Shown: positions 44,376-53,710, counted from the stretch's first letter. The stretch is 64,000 bases of DNA from Methanoculleus receptaculi (GCF_033472595.1 NZ_CP137642.1:992001-1056000); one strand, 5' to 3'. The notes: a model not told the origin generated them from the sequence alone. Made by a program: numbers and translations.

Positions 44376-45419
44376 TCATACCATCTCCCGGAGTATATCA
44401 ATACACTCTTTTGTGCCGTCTCTCTTGAAGAGATCATCGATCCTATCAAAATTCTCCCGAAGGCCGGTCAGGCTGTCGAGGTCGCCCACCCACGAACCGT
44501 CAAGAACGGCTGCCGCCGGAATCTCTCTCCCGATCCCCATCCTTTCAATCCCGCTGATGAGGTGGTCGTCCTCGGCAAACCCCTCCCTGCGGAAGAGGGC
44601 CATGGGGACGCCGGCCCGGATCGCTTCCGAGATGCTGCTGTAGCCGGGCTTGGAGACCACAAGATCGCAGGCAGCGATCCAATCCTGGGTCTCGGTCTCA
44701 TCCGGCGGGATACTTATCGTACCCGGGATCTCTGTCCACGAGGGGACGAGGCAGGTGCACCCCCTGATGGCCGCAGGCTCTGGCGGTCTAAGGTAGACGA
44801 GCGGCCGAGCCCGGGGAAGCCCCCGGAGATCCTCGCGGCCCCGGGTCACCCGCCGTGCCACAAGCCCCACCTCCCGCCGGTTGGAAAAGACCTCCATCGG
44901 CTCGTGGAGCGGGAGGATGAGAGCACCATCGGCCGCCCGGTAGGCCTCGGCAATCCGGTCGGTCTCTTCGGTCTTCCCGAAGAGATGAGTGTAGATCAGG
45001 TGCCAGGTGAAGTTTGAGATGCCAAACGAGGGTATCCCGAGTTCTTCTGCGGCGAGAAACGGTTGCGGGGCGATGTCGGAGAGGACAAGGTCGATCTGAT
45101 GGTCATGGAGGAAAGATCTCTCGGTGGCGATGTAGTCATCCCAGGACGCAACCCAGCGCTCGACCGCTGCACGTGTTTTCTCCCCCTCGACGGCAGCCCC
45201 CTCCATCACCACACCGGGGTCATTTTGACCCCATCTGACCTCGACCCCTGGGAGCGACCGGGCCATGAACTCTGCAGGCGAACCTGTCCTGATGGTGACC
45301 TCGGCAGAGAGGGCTTCCTGCAGTTCCCGGGTGAGAGCGATCGCCCTGGCCGCGTGGCCGTAACCAAAGTCGCTGACGTAGAAACAGATCCGCGGATGTC
45401 TCAATCTATCGTCCACCAC
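44376..45419 (-). CDS. MurG/GT28-like glycosyltransferase
   Basis: 347 residues. N-terminal [20 protein letters not shown] is the glycosyltransferase GT28-type acceptor loop, and the C-terminal [20 protein letters not shown] with [16 protein letters not shown] is the donor-binding motif. Members called MJ1255-like occur widely in archaeal glycan loci. GTG 45419 overlaps the gmd stop by 19 bases; other GTG or TTG starts lie a few codons downstream. Cytoplasmic or membrane-associated, with nucleotide-sugar donor. Confidence 0.82.
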   Translation of the reverse strand: MVDDRLRHPRICFYVSDFGYGHAARAIALTRELQEALSAEVTIRTGSPAEFMARSLPGVEVRWGQNDPGVVMEGAAVEGEKTRAAVERWVASWDDYIATERSFLHDHQIDLVLSDIAPQPFLAAEELGIPSFGISNFTWHLIYTHLFGKTEETDRIAEAYRAADGALILPLHEPMEVFSNRREVGLVARRVTRGREDLRGLPRARPLVYLRPPEPAAIRGCTCLVPSWTEIPGTISIPPDETETQDWIAACDLVVSKPGYSSISEAIRAGVPMALFRREGFAEDDHLISGIERMGIGREIPAAAVLDGSWVGDLDSLTGLRENFDRIDDLFKRDGTKECIDILREMV

Positions 45420-46447
45420 CGTTCCGGGTAAAGCCGGGCAAGGATCTCGTCCCCATCGCCGATGGGTTCAAGCCCTGCATCCCTCAGGTCCGCGTCAACC
45501 ATGATCCTGGTCAGGTCAGAAAACGTCACCCGTGGTTTCCAGCCAAGTTTCTCTCTGGCCTTTCTGGCATCCGCGATGAGGTTTTCAACCTCGGTCGGCC
45601 GGAAGTAGCGTGGGTCGATCCTTACATGGTCTTCCCAGTCCAGGCCTGCGTATGAGAAGGCGGTCTCGAGGAATTCCCGGACCGAATGGCTCTCCCCCGT
45701 CCCGATGACGAAGTCTTCAGGCTCCTCCTGCTGAAGGATCCTCCACATGCACTCGACATACTCGGGTGCAAACCCCCAGTCTCGCCGGGCGTCCAGGTTC
45801 CCCATGTAGAGGTGCTTCTCCTTGCCGGCAAGGATCCTGGTGATCCCCCTTGTGATCTTACGCGTCACAAACGTCTCCCCCCGCCGTGGAGACTCGTGGT
45901 TGAAGAGGATGCCGTTGGCAGCAAAGATCCCGTATCCGTCACGGTAGTTTCGCGTCATCCAGTATGCGTAGACTTTTGCGCAGGCATAGGGGCTTCTCGG
46001 ATAGAACGGGGTTGTCTCGTTCTGCGGAGGTGGTGTCGCCCCGAACATCTCGCTGCTTGAGGCCTGGTAAAACTTCGTCCCGTTCTCGCTTCTGCGGATC
46101 AGCTCAAGGAGACGTGTTGTTCCGAGGCCGGTAACATTGCCGGTGTATTCCGGGGTATCGAAACTGACCCGCACATGGCTCTGGGCACCGAGGTGATAGA
46201 CCTCGTCGGGTTTGATGTTGTATATTATGTGCGAGATCTGTTCATCGTCAGAGAGATCACCGTAGTGGAGGAACAGCCGGGCGTCTGGATCGTGAGGGTC
46301 GGTATAGATATGGTCGATCCTGGAGGTATTGAAGGTGGATGCCCGCCTTATGACACCGTGCACCTCATAACCCTTGTGGAGGAGAAACTCGGCGAGATAG
46401 GAGCCGTCCTGACCGGTGATACCTGTAATAAGCGCTTTTTTCATCAT
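45401..46447 (-). CDS. gmd: GDP-mannose 4,6-dehydratase
   Basis: 348 residues from ATG 46447 ([20 protein letters not shown]). The SDR coenzyme site is [15 protein letters not shown]; then [74 protein letters not shown] with the catalytic Tyr and Lys, and [15 protein letters not shown]. These are diagnostic of Gmd. It converts GDP-D-mannose to GDP-4-keto-6-deoxymannose, the branch point to GDP-fucose, rhamnose or related sugars, feeding the Fcl-like enzyme next door. Confidence 0.95.
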   Translation of the reverse strand: MMKKALITGITGQDGSYLAEFLLHKGYEVHGVIRRASTFNTSRIDHIYTDPHDPDARLFLHYGDLSDDEQISHIIYNIKPDEVYHLGAQSHVRVSFDTPEYTGNVTGLGTTRLLELIRRSENGTKFYQASSSEMFGATPPPQNETTPFYPRSPYACAKVYAYWMTRNYRDGYGIFAANGILFNHESPRRGETFVTRKITRGITRILAGKEKHLYMGNLDARRDWGFAPEYVECMWRILQQEEPEDFVIGTGESHSVREFLETAFSYAGLDWEDHVRIDPRYFRPTEVENLIADARKAREKLGWKPRVTFSDLTRIMVDADLRDAGLEPIGDGDEILARLYPERWWTID

Positions 46448-46507
46448 TATTAATACCTGAAAGTTTTTTGAATCACTGTTTGTCGCCAAGCACAATCGCG
46501 ATCATTC

Positions 46508-47530
46508 TCACACCCTCCCCGCAGGCTGGCTGGAGCCTCCCCGCTCACCCGCGCCTTCCCCTCCAGGGTTCGCAGCCCCTTTCTTCCCCTGCTCGATTAT
46601 CTGCACAAGCGAGTAGAGGATCAGCCCTGACGTCACGAGCATCAACCCCAGGATCAGCGCGGCAAACCCCCCGGTGAATATGATGTAGTGGAACTGCCCG
46701 GTGCGGTAGTAGAGGGAGAAGGTGTAGATCTCGGCGCCGATGCCGAGCAGGGCAAACAGACCGCCCGGTATCCCGAAGAAGAGGAGGGGGCGGCGAAGGC
46801 TGATGACCCTGACAATGCTCATCAGGACTGAGACGCCGTGGGAGACCGGGTTCTCACTCGATGTCCCCTCGATGTCGTAGCGAACCCGGATCGGCACCTC
46901 GGCAATCTTCAGGCGGTTGTCACTTGCCTGGACCAGGATCTCAGAGCCAGCGCTCATTCCCTCGCCGTTAGGATGGATCACCTCGATCGCCCGGGGGCCG
47001 TAGGCCCGAAACCCGCTCTGGGAGTCGGTGATCGAGAGGCCTTTGCCGGCAAGGGTGGTGGCGACGTCGAGCACCTTCATCCCGACCTTCCGGTAGGCAG
47101 GCACCGCTTTGCCGTTGCCGTCCAGGAACCGTGAGCCGATCACCACATCCCTCCCCTCCCGCAGCGCGGCAAGCAGCCCCGGGATCTCGGCCGGGTCGTG
47201 CTGGCCGTCGGCATCGATGATGACCAGTTCCTCGACGCCGAGCCTCCTCGCGGTCGAAAAGATCGTCTGGAGCGCGCCCCCATAGCCGCGGTTGGTCTCG
47301 TGGCGGACGACGATAGCCCCGAGGGCCTCCGCGATCGCGGCCGTCTCGTCGGTCGAACCGTCGTCGACGACAAGGACGGCGTCGGCGTGCCGCCGGGCGC
47401 CAAGAACCGTCTTTGCGATTGCAGCCTCCTCGTTGTGGGCCGGCATCGCGACAAGCGTCCGGATGGAGCCGGGGTCGGGCAGGGGGGCGGCGGCAAATGA
47501 GGCGGGGGTGGGTGGAAGATGTGCGCTCAT
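46508..47530 (-). CDS. glycosyltransferase family 2, dolichyl-phosphate-sugar synthase-like
   Basis: 340 residues from ATG 47530, preceded by GGAGGAG. DPM1/GtrB-type GT2: VAMPAHNEEAAIAKTVLGAR, AVLVVDDGSTDETAAIA, RGYGGALQTIF, the metal motif VIIDADGQHDPAEIP, VIGSRFLDGNGKAVP and TDSQSGFRAYGPRAI. Two C-terminal membrane helices (about residues 240-310) follow. It probably loads a sugar onto dolichyl phosphate or starts glycan assembly. First gene of the leftward gmd-fcl-glycosyltransferase series; the N-terminal 25 residues are Pro/Ala-rich. Confidence 0.88.
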   Translation of the reverse strand: MSAHLPPTPASFAAAPLPDPGSIRTLVAMPAHNEEAAIAKTVLGARRHADAVLVVDDGSTDETAAIAEALGAIVVRHETNRGYGGALQTIFSTARRLGVEELVIIDADGQHDPAEIPGLLAALREGRDVVIGSRFLDGNGKAVPAYRKVGMKVLDVATTLAGKGLSITDSQSGFRAYGPRAIEVIHPNGEGMSAGSEILVQASDNRLKIAEVPIRVRYDIEGTSSENPVSHGVSVLMSIVRVISLRRPLLFFGIPGGLFALLGIGAEIYTFSLYYRTGQFHYIIFTGGFAALILGLMLVTSGLILYSLVQIIEQGKKGAANPGGEGAGERGGSSQPAGRV

Positions 47531-47940
47531 GGGGGCTCCTCCTCCGCGGCAGGGCCGCCCGCGGGATTGGAAATTGTCTGGAGTTCCGGGGACTGAGCAG
47601 GGAATCGGGTCATGGGGCACCTGGAGTTAAATCGCAAGCCGGAGGAGGCTCGCTGGTCAGGATATCTATTGGAGAAAATGTAGAAATATCTATCGATCTT
47701 AAGGCAGCGGAGGGCCGGGAGGATAGCGCGCGAATCGTCCGCGAGAGCGGCCAGCGGCTGGAGGAGGTCGGCGGAGGGTGCTGGAGGGATGGGGAGGGGT
47801 TTTTGGGAAGAGTGTATGGCGCGGTAGAAAAACGTTTTGATTGATATCGGGCTTAAAATGCCGGGATGGTAGAGATTCGGGGAGATGTCGGCGCGGTTTT
47901 GGGGGGGGTGCTGCAGGGAGGGGGAGGGGGTGATGGGGGG
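47531..47940. other. gene-free stretch upstream of the leftward glycan genes
   Basis: Contains the presumed promoter of the GT2 gene. A TTTTAAGCCCGATATCAATC segment on the minus strand near 47850 is locally AT-rich. One plus-strand frame (about 47655-47844) is open but lacks a good start and family resemblance. From 47940 the dispersed repeat begins. Confidence 0.35.
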
Positions 47941-47944
47941 TGAC

Positions 47945-48310
47945 TCGACGTAAACCGTTCCCGGTGACACGCCGGGACAGGGGAGACGGGGGTTGTCAAC
48001 GAATACCGCTCAACCAGAGACGCCGGCGACAGGGGAGGGGGATGTTCCACCCCCCTCCCCGTCAGCCCCACCCTCAGGGGGTGATTCCCCATAGATACGG
48101 TGCCAGGGAGCAGACAACCTCTCTGCCGTCAACGTGATCGCCCTCATCGAAATCCCGTTCCCGTTCCCCGTGCACTGTATCCGGGCTATCGCCAATCACT
48201 GCCCGCCCCCTCTGGAGGGGGCGGGAGGAGGTGCGGAACGCGCCGGGAGGCGGGGGTGTCGATGGCGAGAGGTTTTCAGTGACACGCGAGTTACAGGGGC
48301 GGGGGTGCTC
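47945..48310. repeat. second locus of the GC-rich palindromic repeat
   Basis: Part X at about 47945-48100: CGTAAACCGTTCCCGGTGAC, an internal partial duplication, then ACAGGGGAGGGGGATGTTCC, CCCCCTCCCCGTCAGCCCC and ATTCCCCATAGATACGGTGC. Part Y and a short X at about 48186-48305: ATCGCCAATCACTGCCCGCC with the hairpin CCCCTCTGGAGGGG, GCGGAACGCGCCGGGAGG and TTTTCAGTGACACG. Same order and orientation as at 5.5-6.5 kb, more than 41 kb away. Confidence 0.8.
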
Positions 48311-48356
48311 CGTAATATGACGAAATCGTCCTTGAGCCTTGAGATCACACCCCCCC

Positions 48357-51296
48357 TCACCTCACCCCCGCCTCCCTGTTCCAGTCCCTCACCAGCCGCG
48401 CATAACAACCCTCGCAGAGATTCGTCCGGGCCTCCGGAGAGCGGTAGACCGCCTTTGCCGCGCCGCAGAGATCGCAGCGGCCTATCTCAGCCTTCACACG
48501 CTCAAACCCCCGGTGGTCAAGGACGCCCGGGAGAGGCTGCACCACCCGCGGCTTCGCGGGTGCTCTCGCACGCCGGGCGCGAGAGAAGCAGGCGTAGCAG
48601 AGATACTCGTCGCTGTCGCGCCTCACCGAGGATGTCGGCCGGCCGCCGCAGACGTGGCAGGGCTCGTCCTTTGAGACCGGCAGAGCGATGTAGTCGGCGG
48701 GGTCGATCCCCCCTGCTGCTCTCCCATAACCCTCATGAGACGCGTAGAACCCTCCCCCCATACCGTCGGCGGCTTCAGCAAACCCGGCCAAATTAGAGCA
48801 GTCTTCAGCAGGTTTACAGCAACTGCTGTCAGTGAACAAACCCGGATCCTTATCCCCTTTCTCATTATCCTCATGAGACGCGTCTCTCTCTTCTTGAGTG
48901 ACAGCATTCCCGGGCGCACACACCCCCTTCTCCCCGCTGCCCCCGCCCCCCTCGGGAGGTGCTGTGCGGATCTCGATCTGCTGAAAAGATGCCCCGTCCG
49001 GTGATGAGATCCCGTCACTCCGTGCGCCGTCGGCGAAACCGGAATCGCTCCCGCGGATCTCTCGTTGACAGCCGGTGCTGTCAGGCTGCTCAAAACTGCT
49101 GTCATTGCTGTCATCCAGCCAGACCGCCGCCCCGTGTGACCAGGCGCGGTAGACCTCCGGGTCAAACGTGAAGTGCTGCTCCCGGCGCCGGACGGTCTCG
49201 CCGTCCGGCATCGTCTCGCTCACGCTCGCATCATACAGGCTCACCGCCGGACACTTCGCGAGCAGCCCCGCGTAGACCGTCCCCCGGCTTGTATACCCGT
49301 GAAGGATCCGCCGCGTCTTCTGGTAGGGTAGCCCCATCGCCTCCTGGAGGCTGCGGACGGTGAAGACAGAGACGCCCATCCTGTCAACCGTCTCAAGCGC
49401 CGCGGCCTCGTTCCTGGTGAGTTTTGTCTCCTGGCCGCCGGCCGCGCCGCCGAGCGCCTCATACAGCCGCGCCGCCGCGGTGAAATCAGCCTCCGTCGCC
49501 ACGACAGCGCCGTCCTCGTCGCGGCCGCGCTGCATGAAGAAGAGCCGGGCGTAGCACTTGATAAGGTCAAACAGCATCCCCGGGTTCCTCCGGTTCGCCG
49601 CCGACGAGAAAGACACCCGCTGCGCAAACGGGATCCGGACACCCAGAACCTCCTCGCCCAGCACCTCCCATACCGCCCTGCAGGTGAGGACGGCCGGGTC
49701 ATCCTCCGCCGGCGGGCACCGCCCGGCCTCAACCGTCTTCATGTGCTCAAGCACCCGGCGGTCCTGGGCCGCCGAGTCGTCGATCCAGACGGTGAGCATC
49801 CGGTTCATAACCTGGTCATCCCCCGGGTCCTCCACCTTTGCAAGCCACCAGACGCACCTCTGCGGTATGGTGCAGACCTTAAACCGCCGTTCGGCCGTGA
49901 GCGTCCGGTGCTCGATAGGCTCGCGGAAGTTCGCTGTCGCCGACCTCAGTATCTCCTGGAGGTCGTCGGAGAGGGCGACGTCGTCAAAGAGGAGGACCGT
50001 CCCCGGGAGGAGGCCTTCGTCGTAGTAGAGCGCCCGGTCAGAGACGGTGCCCCTCATCTTTGAGCCCTCCGGGACGAGGTTCAGCATCGTTCGGCATGCG
50101 TGGCTCTTCCCCTTCCCGGAGTTCCCGGATATGGCGACGTGGAGGCCGTTTGTGTTTGCAACCGATCGCGAGACGACCGAGACCGCGAGAGCCTCGGCAA
50201 CCGTCCGGTCGCCGACGTGGCCGCGGTTGAACGTGTCGAGTATGAACCCCATGGGGTCGCCGTGCCGGAGGATCTCGAGGGCCCGCGCCCGGTATCCGGC
50301 CTCCGGAGGGGGTGCGGCCTTCTCGTAGAGCCTCCGGAGGTCCGGCCAGCGCTGCGCCCCGCCGCCGCAGCTCTGGTGGTGGCAGCCGGCAAAGACGGCG
50401 CCGCTTGAAAACTGGATTGCAAACGCGCCGTCCCTGTGCGCGCTTGAGAACGGGCACTCCTCAAGGACAAACAGCCTCCCGCCCTGCCAGGGCTTCTCGG
50501 CGCGGACGGCGATCCCGTGGCCGGAGAGCCAGGCGCCGAGGTCGAACCCGGCGGTCTTCTGCCGCCGGGGCATAGCCTCCTCCCGCGGTATGACCCCGGC
50601 GACCGCTCCGAGCCGGAGAGGAGGGACGACCGCCATCTCCTCCGGCGCCGAGATCAGCCTGGAGCGCCGGTGGGGCCGCTCGGGCGTCGAGTCGCCCTTC
50701 CGCGAGACCGTGCCGTAGAGTTTCCATATACGGGCGGCGTTGTGGTTCGCCGTATCGACGCTCACGGCGTCGTTTGAGAAGAGGGCGTCAAGCGTCGATA
50801 GAACCGCCTTCACCAGCGTGGCCGAGGGCTCGTCGTTTGGGAGGTCTATCCTGTAGAGAAGGTGCGCCCCGTTCCCCGAGTCCGCCCGCAGCGGCTCAGG
50901 GAACCCCTGCTCCGAGAGGTACGCCGCGACCCTCTCCGCGGCATCGAGCGCGGAGAGGTGCTCCCCGTCCGTCGAGGAGACCCCCGCCGGTCTCTTTGGG
51001 TCTATGTCGATCGGGAGCCAGCGCCGCCGGAGGATGTCGGCATCCGAGGTGGTCGCGTCTTTCCGGGAGAGCCGCATCTTGATCCTGTTTGCCCGCCGGG
51101 CAAGCAGCGCCGGATTGACGGTGTTCAAGGTGACGTAGATCCCGTAGACCGAGGGGTCGGCGTCCAGCGCCTCGACCGACCGGACAAGCGCCGTATGGTC
51201 ATCGAAGTAGCCGGAGTGGATCGCGCCGTCGGCGATCGCCCGGACCTCGACAACCGCGCCCACTTCAGCAAGGATGGATATGGCACGGTCGATCAT
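48357..51296 (-). CDS. primase-like/P-loop replication protein with C-terminal zinc fingers
   Basis: 979 residues from ATG 51296 (MIDRAISILAEVGAVVEVRA). N-terminal primase-polymerase-like part: RRWLPIDIDPKRPAGVSSTD near residue 95, SGNGAHLLYRIDLPNDEPSA near 150, and DTANHNAARIWKLYG near 185, as in AEP/PrimPol proteins of mobile replicons. A CHHQSCGGG finger lies near 330. A P-loop ATPase follows: AISGNSGKGKSHACRTMLNL (about 393) and Walker B VLLFDDVAL. After a long acidic Ser/Gly-rich linker come two C-terminal zinc fingers (CHVCGG...CYAC and CDLCGA...CEGC). Probably a primase-helicase of an integrated element or accessory replicon. Overlaps the next small gene by four bases. Confidence 0.75.
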   Translation of the reverse strand: MIDRAISILAEVGAVVEVRAIADGAIHSGYFDDHTALVRSVEALDADPSVYGIYVTLNTVNPALLARRANRIKMRLSRKDATTSDADILRRRWLPIDIDPKRPAGVSSTDGEHLSALDAAERVAAYLSEQGFPEPLRADSGNGAHLLYRIDLPNDEPSATLVKAVLSTLDALFSNDAVSVDTANHNAARIWKLYGTVSRKGDSTPERPHRRSRLISAPEEMAVVPPLRLGAVAGVIPREEAMPRRQKTAGFDLGAWLSGHGIAVRAEKPWQGGRLFVLEECPFSSAHRDGAFAIQFSSGAVFAGCHHQSCGGGAQRWPDLRRLYEKAAPPPEAGYRARALEILRHGDPMGFILDTFNRGHVGDRTVAEALAVSVVSRSVANTNGLHVAISGNSGKGKSHACRTMLNLVPEGSKMRGTVSDRALYYDEGLLPGTVLLFDDVALSDDLQEILRSATANFREPIEHRTLTAERRFKVCTIPQRCVWWLAKVEDPGDDQVMNRMLTVWIDDSAAQDRRVLEHMKTVEAGRCPPAEDDPAVLTCRAVWEVLGEEVLGVRIPFAQRVSFSSAANRRNPGMLFDLIKCYARLFFMQRGRDEDGAVVATEADFTAAARLYEALGGAAGGQETKLTRNEAAALETVDRMGVSVFTVRSLQEAMGLPYQKTRRILHGYTSRGTVYAGLLAKCPAVSLYDASVSETMPDGETVRRREQHFTFDPEVYRAWSHGAAVWLDDSNDSSFEQPDSTGCQREIRGSDSGFADGARSDGISSPDGASFQQIEIRTAPPEGGGGSGEKGVCAPGNAVTQEERDASHEDNEKGDKDPGLFTDSSCCKPAEDCSNLAGFAEAADGMGGGFYASHEGYGRAAGGIDPADYIALPVSKDEPCHVCGGRPTSSVRRDSDEYLCYACFSRARRARAPAKPRVVQPLPGVLDHRGFERVKAEIGRCDLCGAAKAVYRSPEARTNLCEGCYARLVRDWNREAGVR

Positions 51297-51628
51297 ACCC
51301 CGTCCCCGCCGATCGGAAAGAGCGGCGCGCCGGCCGCCTCCCCGCGGGCAACCCTCCGGAGGGATACAAGCGGTATCAGCCACGACCCTTCCGCTGTCCG
51401 GACAACCGCCGCCCTGCCGGCGGGGTGGACCTCGATATGCCCCTCGATAGAGACGGTGGATGTTATCGTCCCGCCGTTACGGCGGAGCCGCTCGCGGACG
51501 AGCGGCGCCGGGCTGCCGTAGAAGATCAGCGCCCGGAGGTCCTCCGGCAGGACGCGGTAGCGTTCGGCCTCGATCTCGAGGCTGAGCCCGCCGGCCGCGG
51601 TCACGCTGACCGATCCCGCAAGAGGCAT
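51293..51628 (-). CDS. uncharacterised small protein coupled to the primase-like gene
   Basis: 111 residues, mostly beta-strand prediction, with LPEDLRALIFYGSPAPLVRE and EGHIEVHPAGRAAVVRTAEG. Family not recognised. It is coupled at both ends: its ATG overlaps the stop of the upstream 49-residue gene (TGATG) and its stop overlaps the ATG of the primase-like gene. Such tight coupling suggests a subunit or regulator of the replication protein. Confidence 0.6.
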   Translation of the reverse strand: MPLAGSVSVTAAGGLSLEIEAERYRVLPEDLRALIFYGSPAPLVRERLRRNGGTITSTVSIEGHIEVHPAGRAAVVRTAEGSWLIPLVSLRRVARGEAAGAPLFPIGGDGV

Positions 51629-51777
51629 CAGGGCTCCCCCCGCCTGGTCTCGATGACGTACTGGTGGTTCCTCGTCCGGCGGACATGGATCTCGCGGACG
51701 GCGTAGCCGTAGCGCCGGATCTCCTCGGCCACCGCCCGCGGCACAAGGAAGAGCGGCACCCCGTCATCAGGTCTCAT
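51628..51777 (-). CDS. 49-residue protein, first gene of the primase operon
   Basis: ATG 51777 to TGA 51628: begins MRPDDGVPLFLVPRAVAEEI and ends near TRNHQYVIETRRGEP. Basic, with a helix-then-strand pattern; family not recognised. Evidence that it is real: its stop overlaps the next ATG, its third codon positions are GC-rich like its neighbours, and a TATA-like GATATAAG lies about 30 bases upstream. It is short enough to be missed by length cut-offs. Confidence 0.6.
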   Translation of the reverse strand: MRPDDGVPLFLVPRAVAEEIRRYGYAVREIHVRRTRNHQYVIETRRGEP

Positions 51778-51804
51778 CGCACCCACCCCGCCGAAGCGAA
51801 GAAT

Positions 51805-51812
51805 CTTATATC
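51805..51812 (-). promoter_or_regulatory. candidate TATA box of the primase operon
   Basis: GATATAAG on the minus strand, about 31 bases upstream of ATG 51777, in GC-rich surroundings. With normal archaeal spacing transcription would start at or just before the ATG, giving a leaderless or near-leaderless message. Confidence 0.4.
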
Positions 51813-52125
51813 GCTGCAGTCGTAACTATCACTGGTGGCCCGGTGCATCAAGGTCTGTGGAACGCCTGGTTGTGCCTGGCTGCCATCGCAGTTGCCTCCT
51901 CTTACCGGAAAGCCGGCGCCGCGGCGGGCGATGCACCCCGCGGCAGAGGCCCCCGTCCCGGATTTTCCTTTTTTTCTCATGGACTCCTTTCCTTCGCGGC
52001 GCATCCGGGTCTCCCCGGGTGCCGCCGCTTGATCCAGGCGTAAGACGTGCTTTATAAAGAGCCTTCGGTAGATTGGGTGATGATGAACGGAAGTTGTATT
52101 TATATGTTGTGCACCGGGAAAACGG

Positions 52126-52152
52126 TGATCCGCCCGGAACAGTGGCGGATCA
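52126..52152. promoter_or_regulatory. 27-bp perfect dyad between primase operon and cdc6-like gene
   Basis: TGATCCGCC (52126-52134) and GGCGGATCA (52144-52152) are perfect complements around a 9-base spacer CGGAACAGT. The dyad lies in the 400-base gene-free gap, 30 bases after the stop of the leftward cdc6-like gene, beside an AT-rich patch (TTGTATTTATATG, 52094-52106). It could be a terminator-like hairpin, a regulator site or an initiator-binding site; no classic ORB sequence is present. Nothing else is seen between 51815 and 52125. Confidence 0.45.
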
Positions 52153-52182
52153 GGGATCCGGGGCTGAATGCAGCGTTCTGTC

Positions 52183-53328
52183 TCAACGCGGTTTCTGGGG
52201 TCTCTCGCAGCATTCTATAACGTCCCGGGGCGGGTAGCGGAGGAGGACGTCCCTTGCCCGCCCGCGGCCGGGGCTGAGCGGGAGGTCGATCAGCCGCTCC
52301 TCCTCCAGGTGTTTCAGCCTTGCCCGGTAGACGGTCGGGCAGGCGGCGATGTAGCCGCGCAACTCCTCGTAGACCGAGCCCGATGTCATATCCGCGTCCT
52401 CAAGCGCCATCTCTGCGATCCGGAGGAGGAGGCCGCGTTCGGCCTCCGGGAGGGCTTCGACCCTCTTCTGGAGCGCCGGTGCGATGATCGAGCGGGAGAC
52501 CTCCATAACGTCCTTCCGGGTGACCCTCCTGCGGCCCGTCCTCTCAACGGTCTCGACCGCCCGCCGGATGAGGTCGATCCCGACCCTTATGTCCTGCTCA
52601 TCGGCTGTTATCCCGGCGGCGAGGTCGAGGCTTGAGGGCGGCATGACGCCGGGGAAGAGCCCCTGGCGGACGCGGTCGCCGAGGATCTCCAGGATCTCCG
52701 GCTTCGTGTAGGCCGGGAAGTTGACCTCGATCGGGTGGAAGACCGAGCGGACGCGTTCGTCTACGGCGGCGTTGATATCCAGGCAGCGGTCGCTTGTGAC
52801 CACAAAGACGCCGGGCCTCCTGACGTCCCGGGTCTCGTAGAGCCGGAGGATCCGGTAGAGGAGGTCGTTTAACTGGCGGGCGTCGTGGAGGTAGTTGGCA
52901 TCGTCCAGGCAGACGAGCAGCGCGGCGTCCCGCTCCTCGAGGCGTCCTGCCATCTGGCGCACGATCTCGTCGACGTGTTTCCCGGCGGAGGGCGGGGCGT
53001 GGCCGACGACCGCCTCGAATATCCGGGCAAAGACGGAGAACTGCGTCCGGTGCTGCTGGCAGTTGATGAAGACGGGTATGATCCGGTTTGTGGCATCCTC
53101 GATCTCGGCAAAGAGACGGCGGACGGTGGTGGTCTTCCCAGTGCCGGGGGGGCCGCGGAGGATGGCGTTCCCCGCGGCCGCGCCCTCCAGCGCCGGCCTG
53201 ACGAGCCAGGCAAGTTCTGTGGTCTGGGCGTCGCGGTGGTGGAGCCTCTCGGGGGTGTATCCAAACTCGAAGATCTCCCGGTCCCGAAAGAGTGTCTGGT
53301 CGTAGTGGAGGAGTGCGTGATCTCTCAT
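52183..53328 (-). CDS. Orc1/Cdc6-family replication initiator ATPase
   Basis: 381 residues. AAA+ module: Walker A ILRGPPGTGKTTTVRRLFAE (about residue 55), Walker B LLVCLDDANYL (about 140) with Asp-Asp rather than the usual Asp-Glu, sensor VFVVTSDRCLDI, and lid helices GIDLIRRAVETVERTGRRRV. The C-terminal winged helix (about 300-380) includes GSVYEELRGYIAACPTVYRA. It resembles accessory archaeal Orc/Cdc6 paralogues more than the main origin protein. Next to a primase-like gene it forms a replication module. Start ATG 53328; the upstream 85 bases show no clear origin repeats. Confidence 0.85.
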   Translation of the reverse strand: MRDHALLHYDQTLFRDREIFEFGYTPERLHHRDAQTTELAWLVRPALEGAAAGNAILRGPPGTGKTTTVRRLFAEIEDATNRIIPVFINCQQHRTQFSVFARIFEAVVGHAPPSAGKHVDEIVRQMAGRLEERDAALLVCLDDANYLHDARQLNDLLYRILRLYETRDVRRPGVFVVTSDRCLDINAAVDERVRSVFHPIEVNFPAYTKPEILEILGDRVRQGLFPGVMPPSSLDLAAGITADEQDIRVGIDLIRRAVETVERTGRRRVTRKDVMEVSRSIIAPALQKRVEALPEAERGLLLRIAEMALEDADMTSGSVYEELRGYIAACPTVYRARLKHLEEERLIDLPLSPGRGRARDVLLRYPPRDVIECCERPQKPR

Positions 53329-53413
53329 GGATAATCTTTATTGCTGGATTCTGTTATTAATGGCAAACCGTGCGGTGTGAAAGTGAAAGGTGGTGGTGCG
53401 GGTTTGTAGCGCT

Positions 53414-53710
53414 CTACCGGCGCGGTTCTTTGCGGGGATGGGTTTGCAGGACGCGGATCTGGATGCTGGGCATGCGGTCATCGATTGCGTTATACCGCTC
53501 CTGCAACTCCTCGTTCGTGTCCATGAGGATCGAGCCAACCGGACGAAGAAGGGATTCGCGACCGGGAAACGCACCGACGACTTTAGTTCTCCGTTTGATC
53601 TCAGCATTCACCCGTTCAACCATATTCGTGGTCCTGACTCGCCTCCAGTGGTGAACAGGGGAATCCCGATAGTTCCCGAGATCGAACATGAACCGTTCGA
53701 TACTTGAGGG
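53414..53710 (-). pseudogene. IS256-family transposase, C-terminal remnant
   Basis: On the minus strand: SSIERFMFDLGNYRDSPVHH, then WRRVRTTNMVERVNAEIKRR and VVGAFPGRESLLRPVGSIL, the conserved end of an IS256/MULE transposase. It has no N-terminal half and no visible element ends. It begins at the last codons of the brxA-like gene, so insertion or a later deletion may have changed the C-terminus of that protein. A similar but more decayed fragment is at 32430-32790. Confidence 0.75.

Noticed and set aside
47413-47844. Rightward frame upstream of the GT2 gene as a gene
   Set aside because: Most of it is antisense to the GT2 N-terminus; the unique last part lacks a start, ribosome site or family resemblance.
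51774-52004. A 76-codon leftward frame upstream of the primase operon
   Set aside because: Poor start, no family features, and it runs through the TATA-like box and presumed promoter.
52040-52182. Origin of replication with ORB elements
   Set aside because: A dyad and an AT-rich patch are present, but no recognisable ORB consensus with its G-string was found, so only a dyad is reported.
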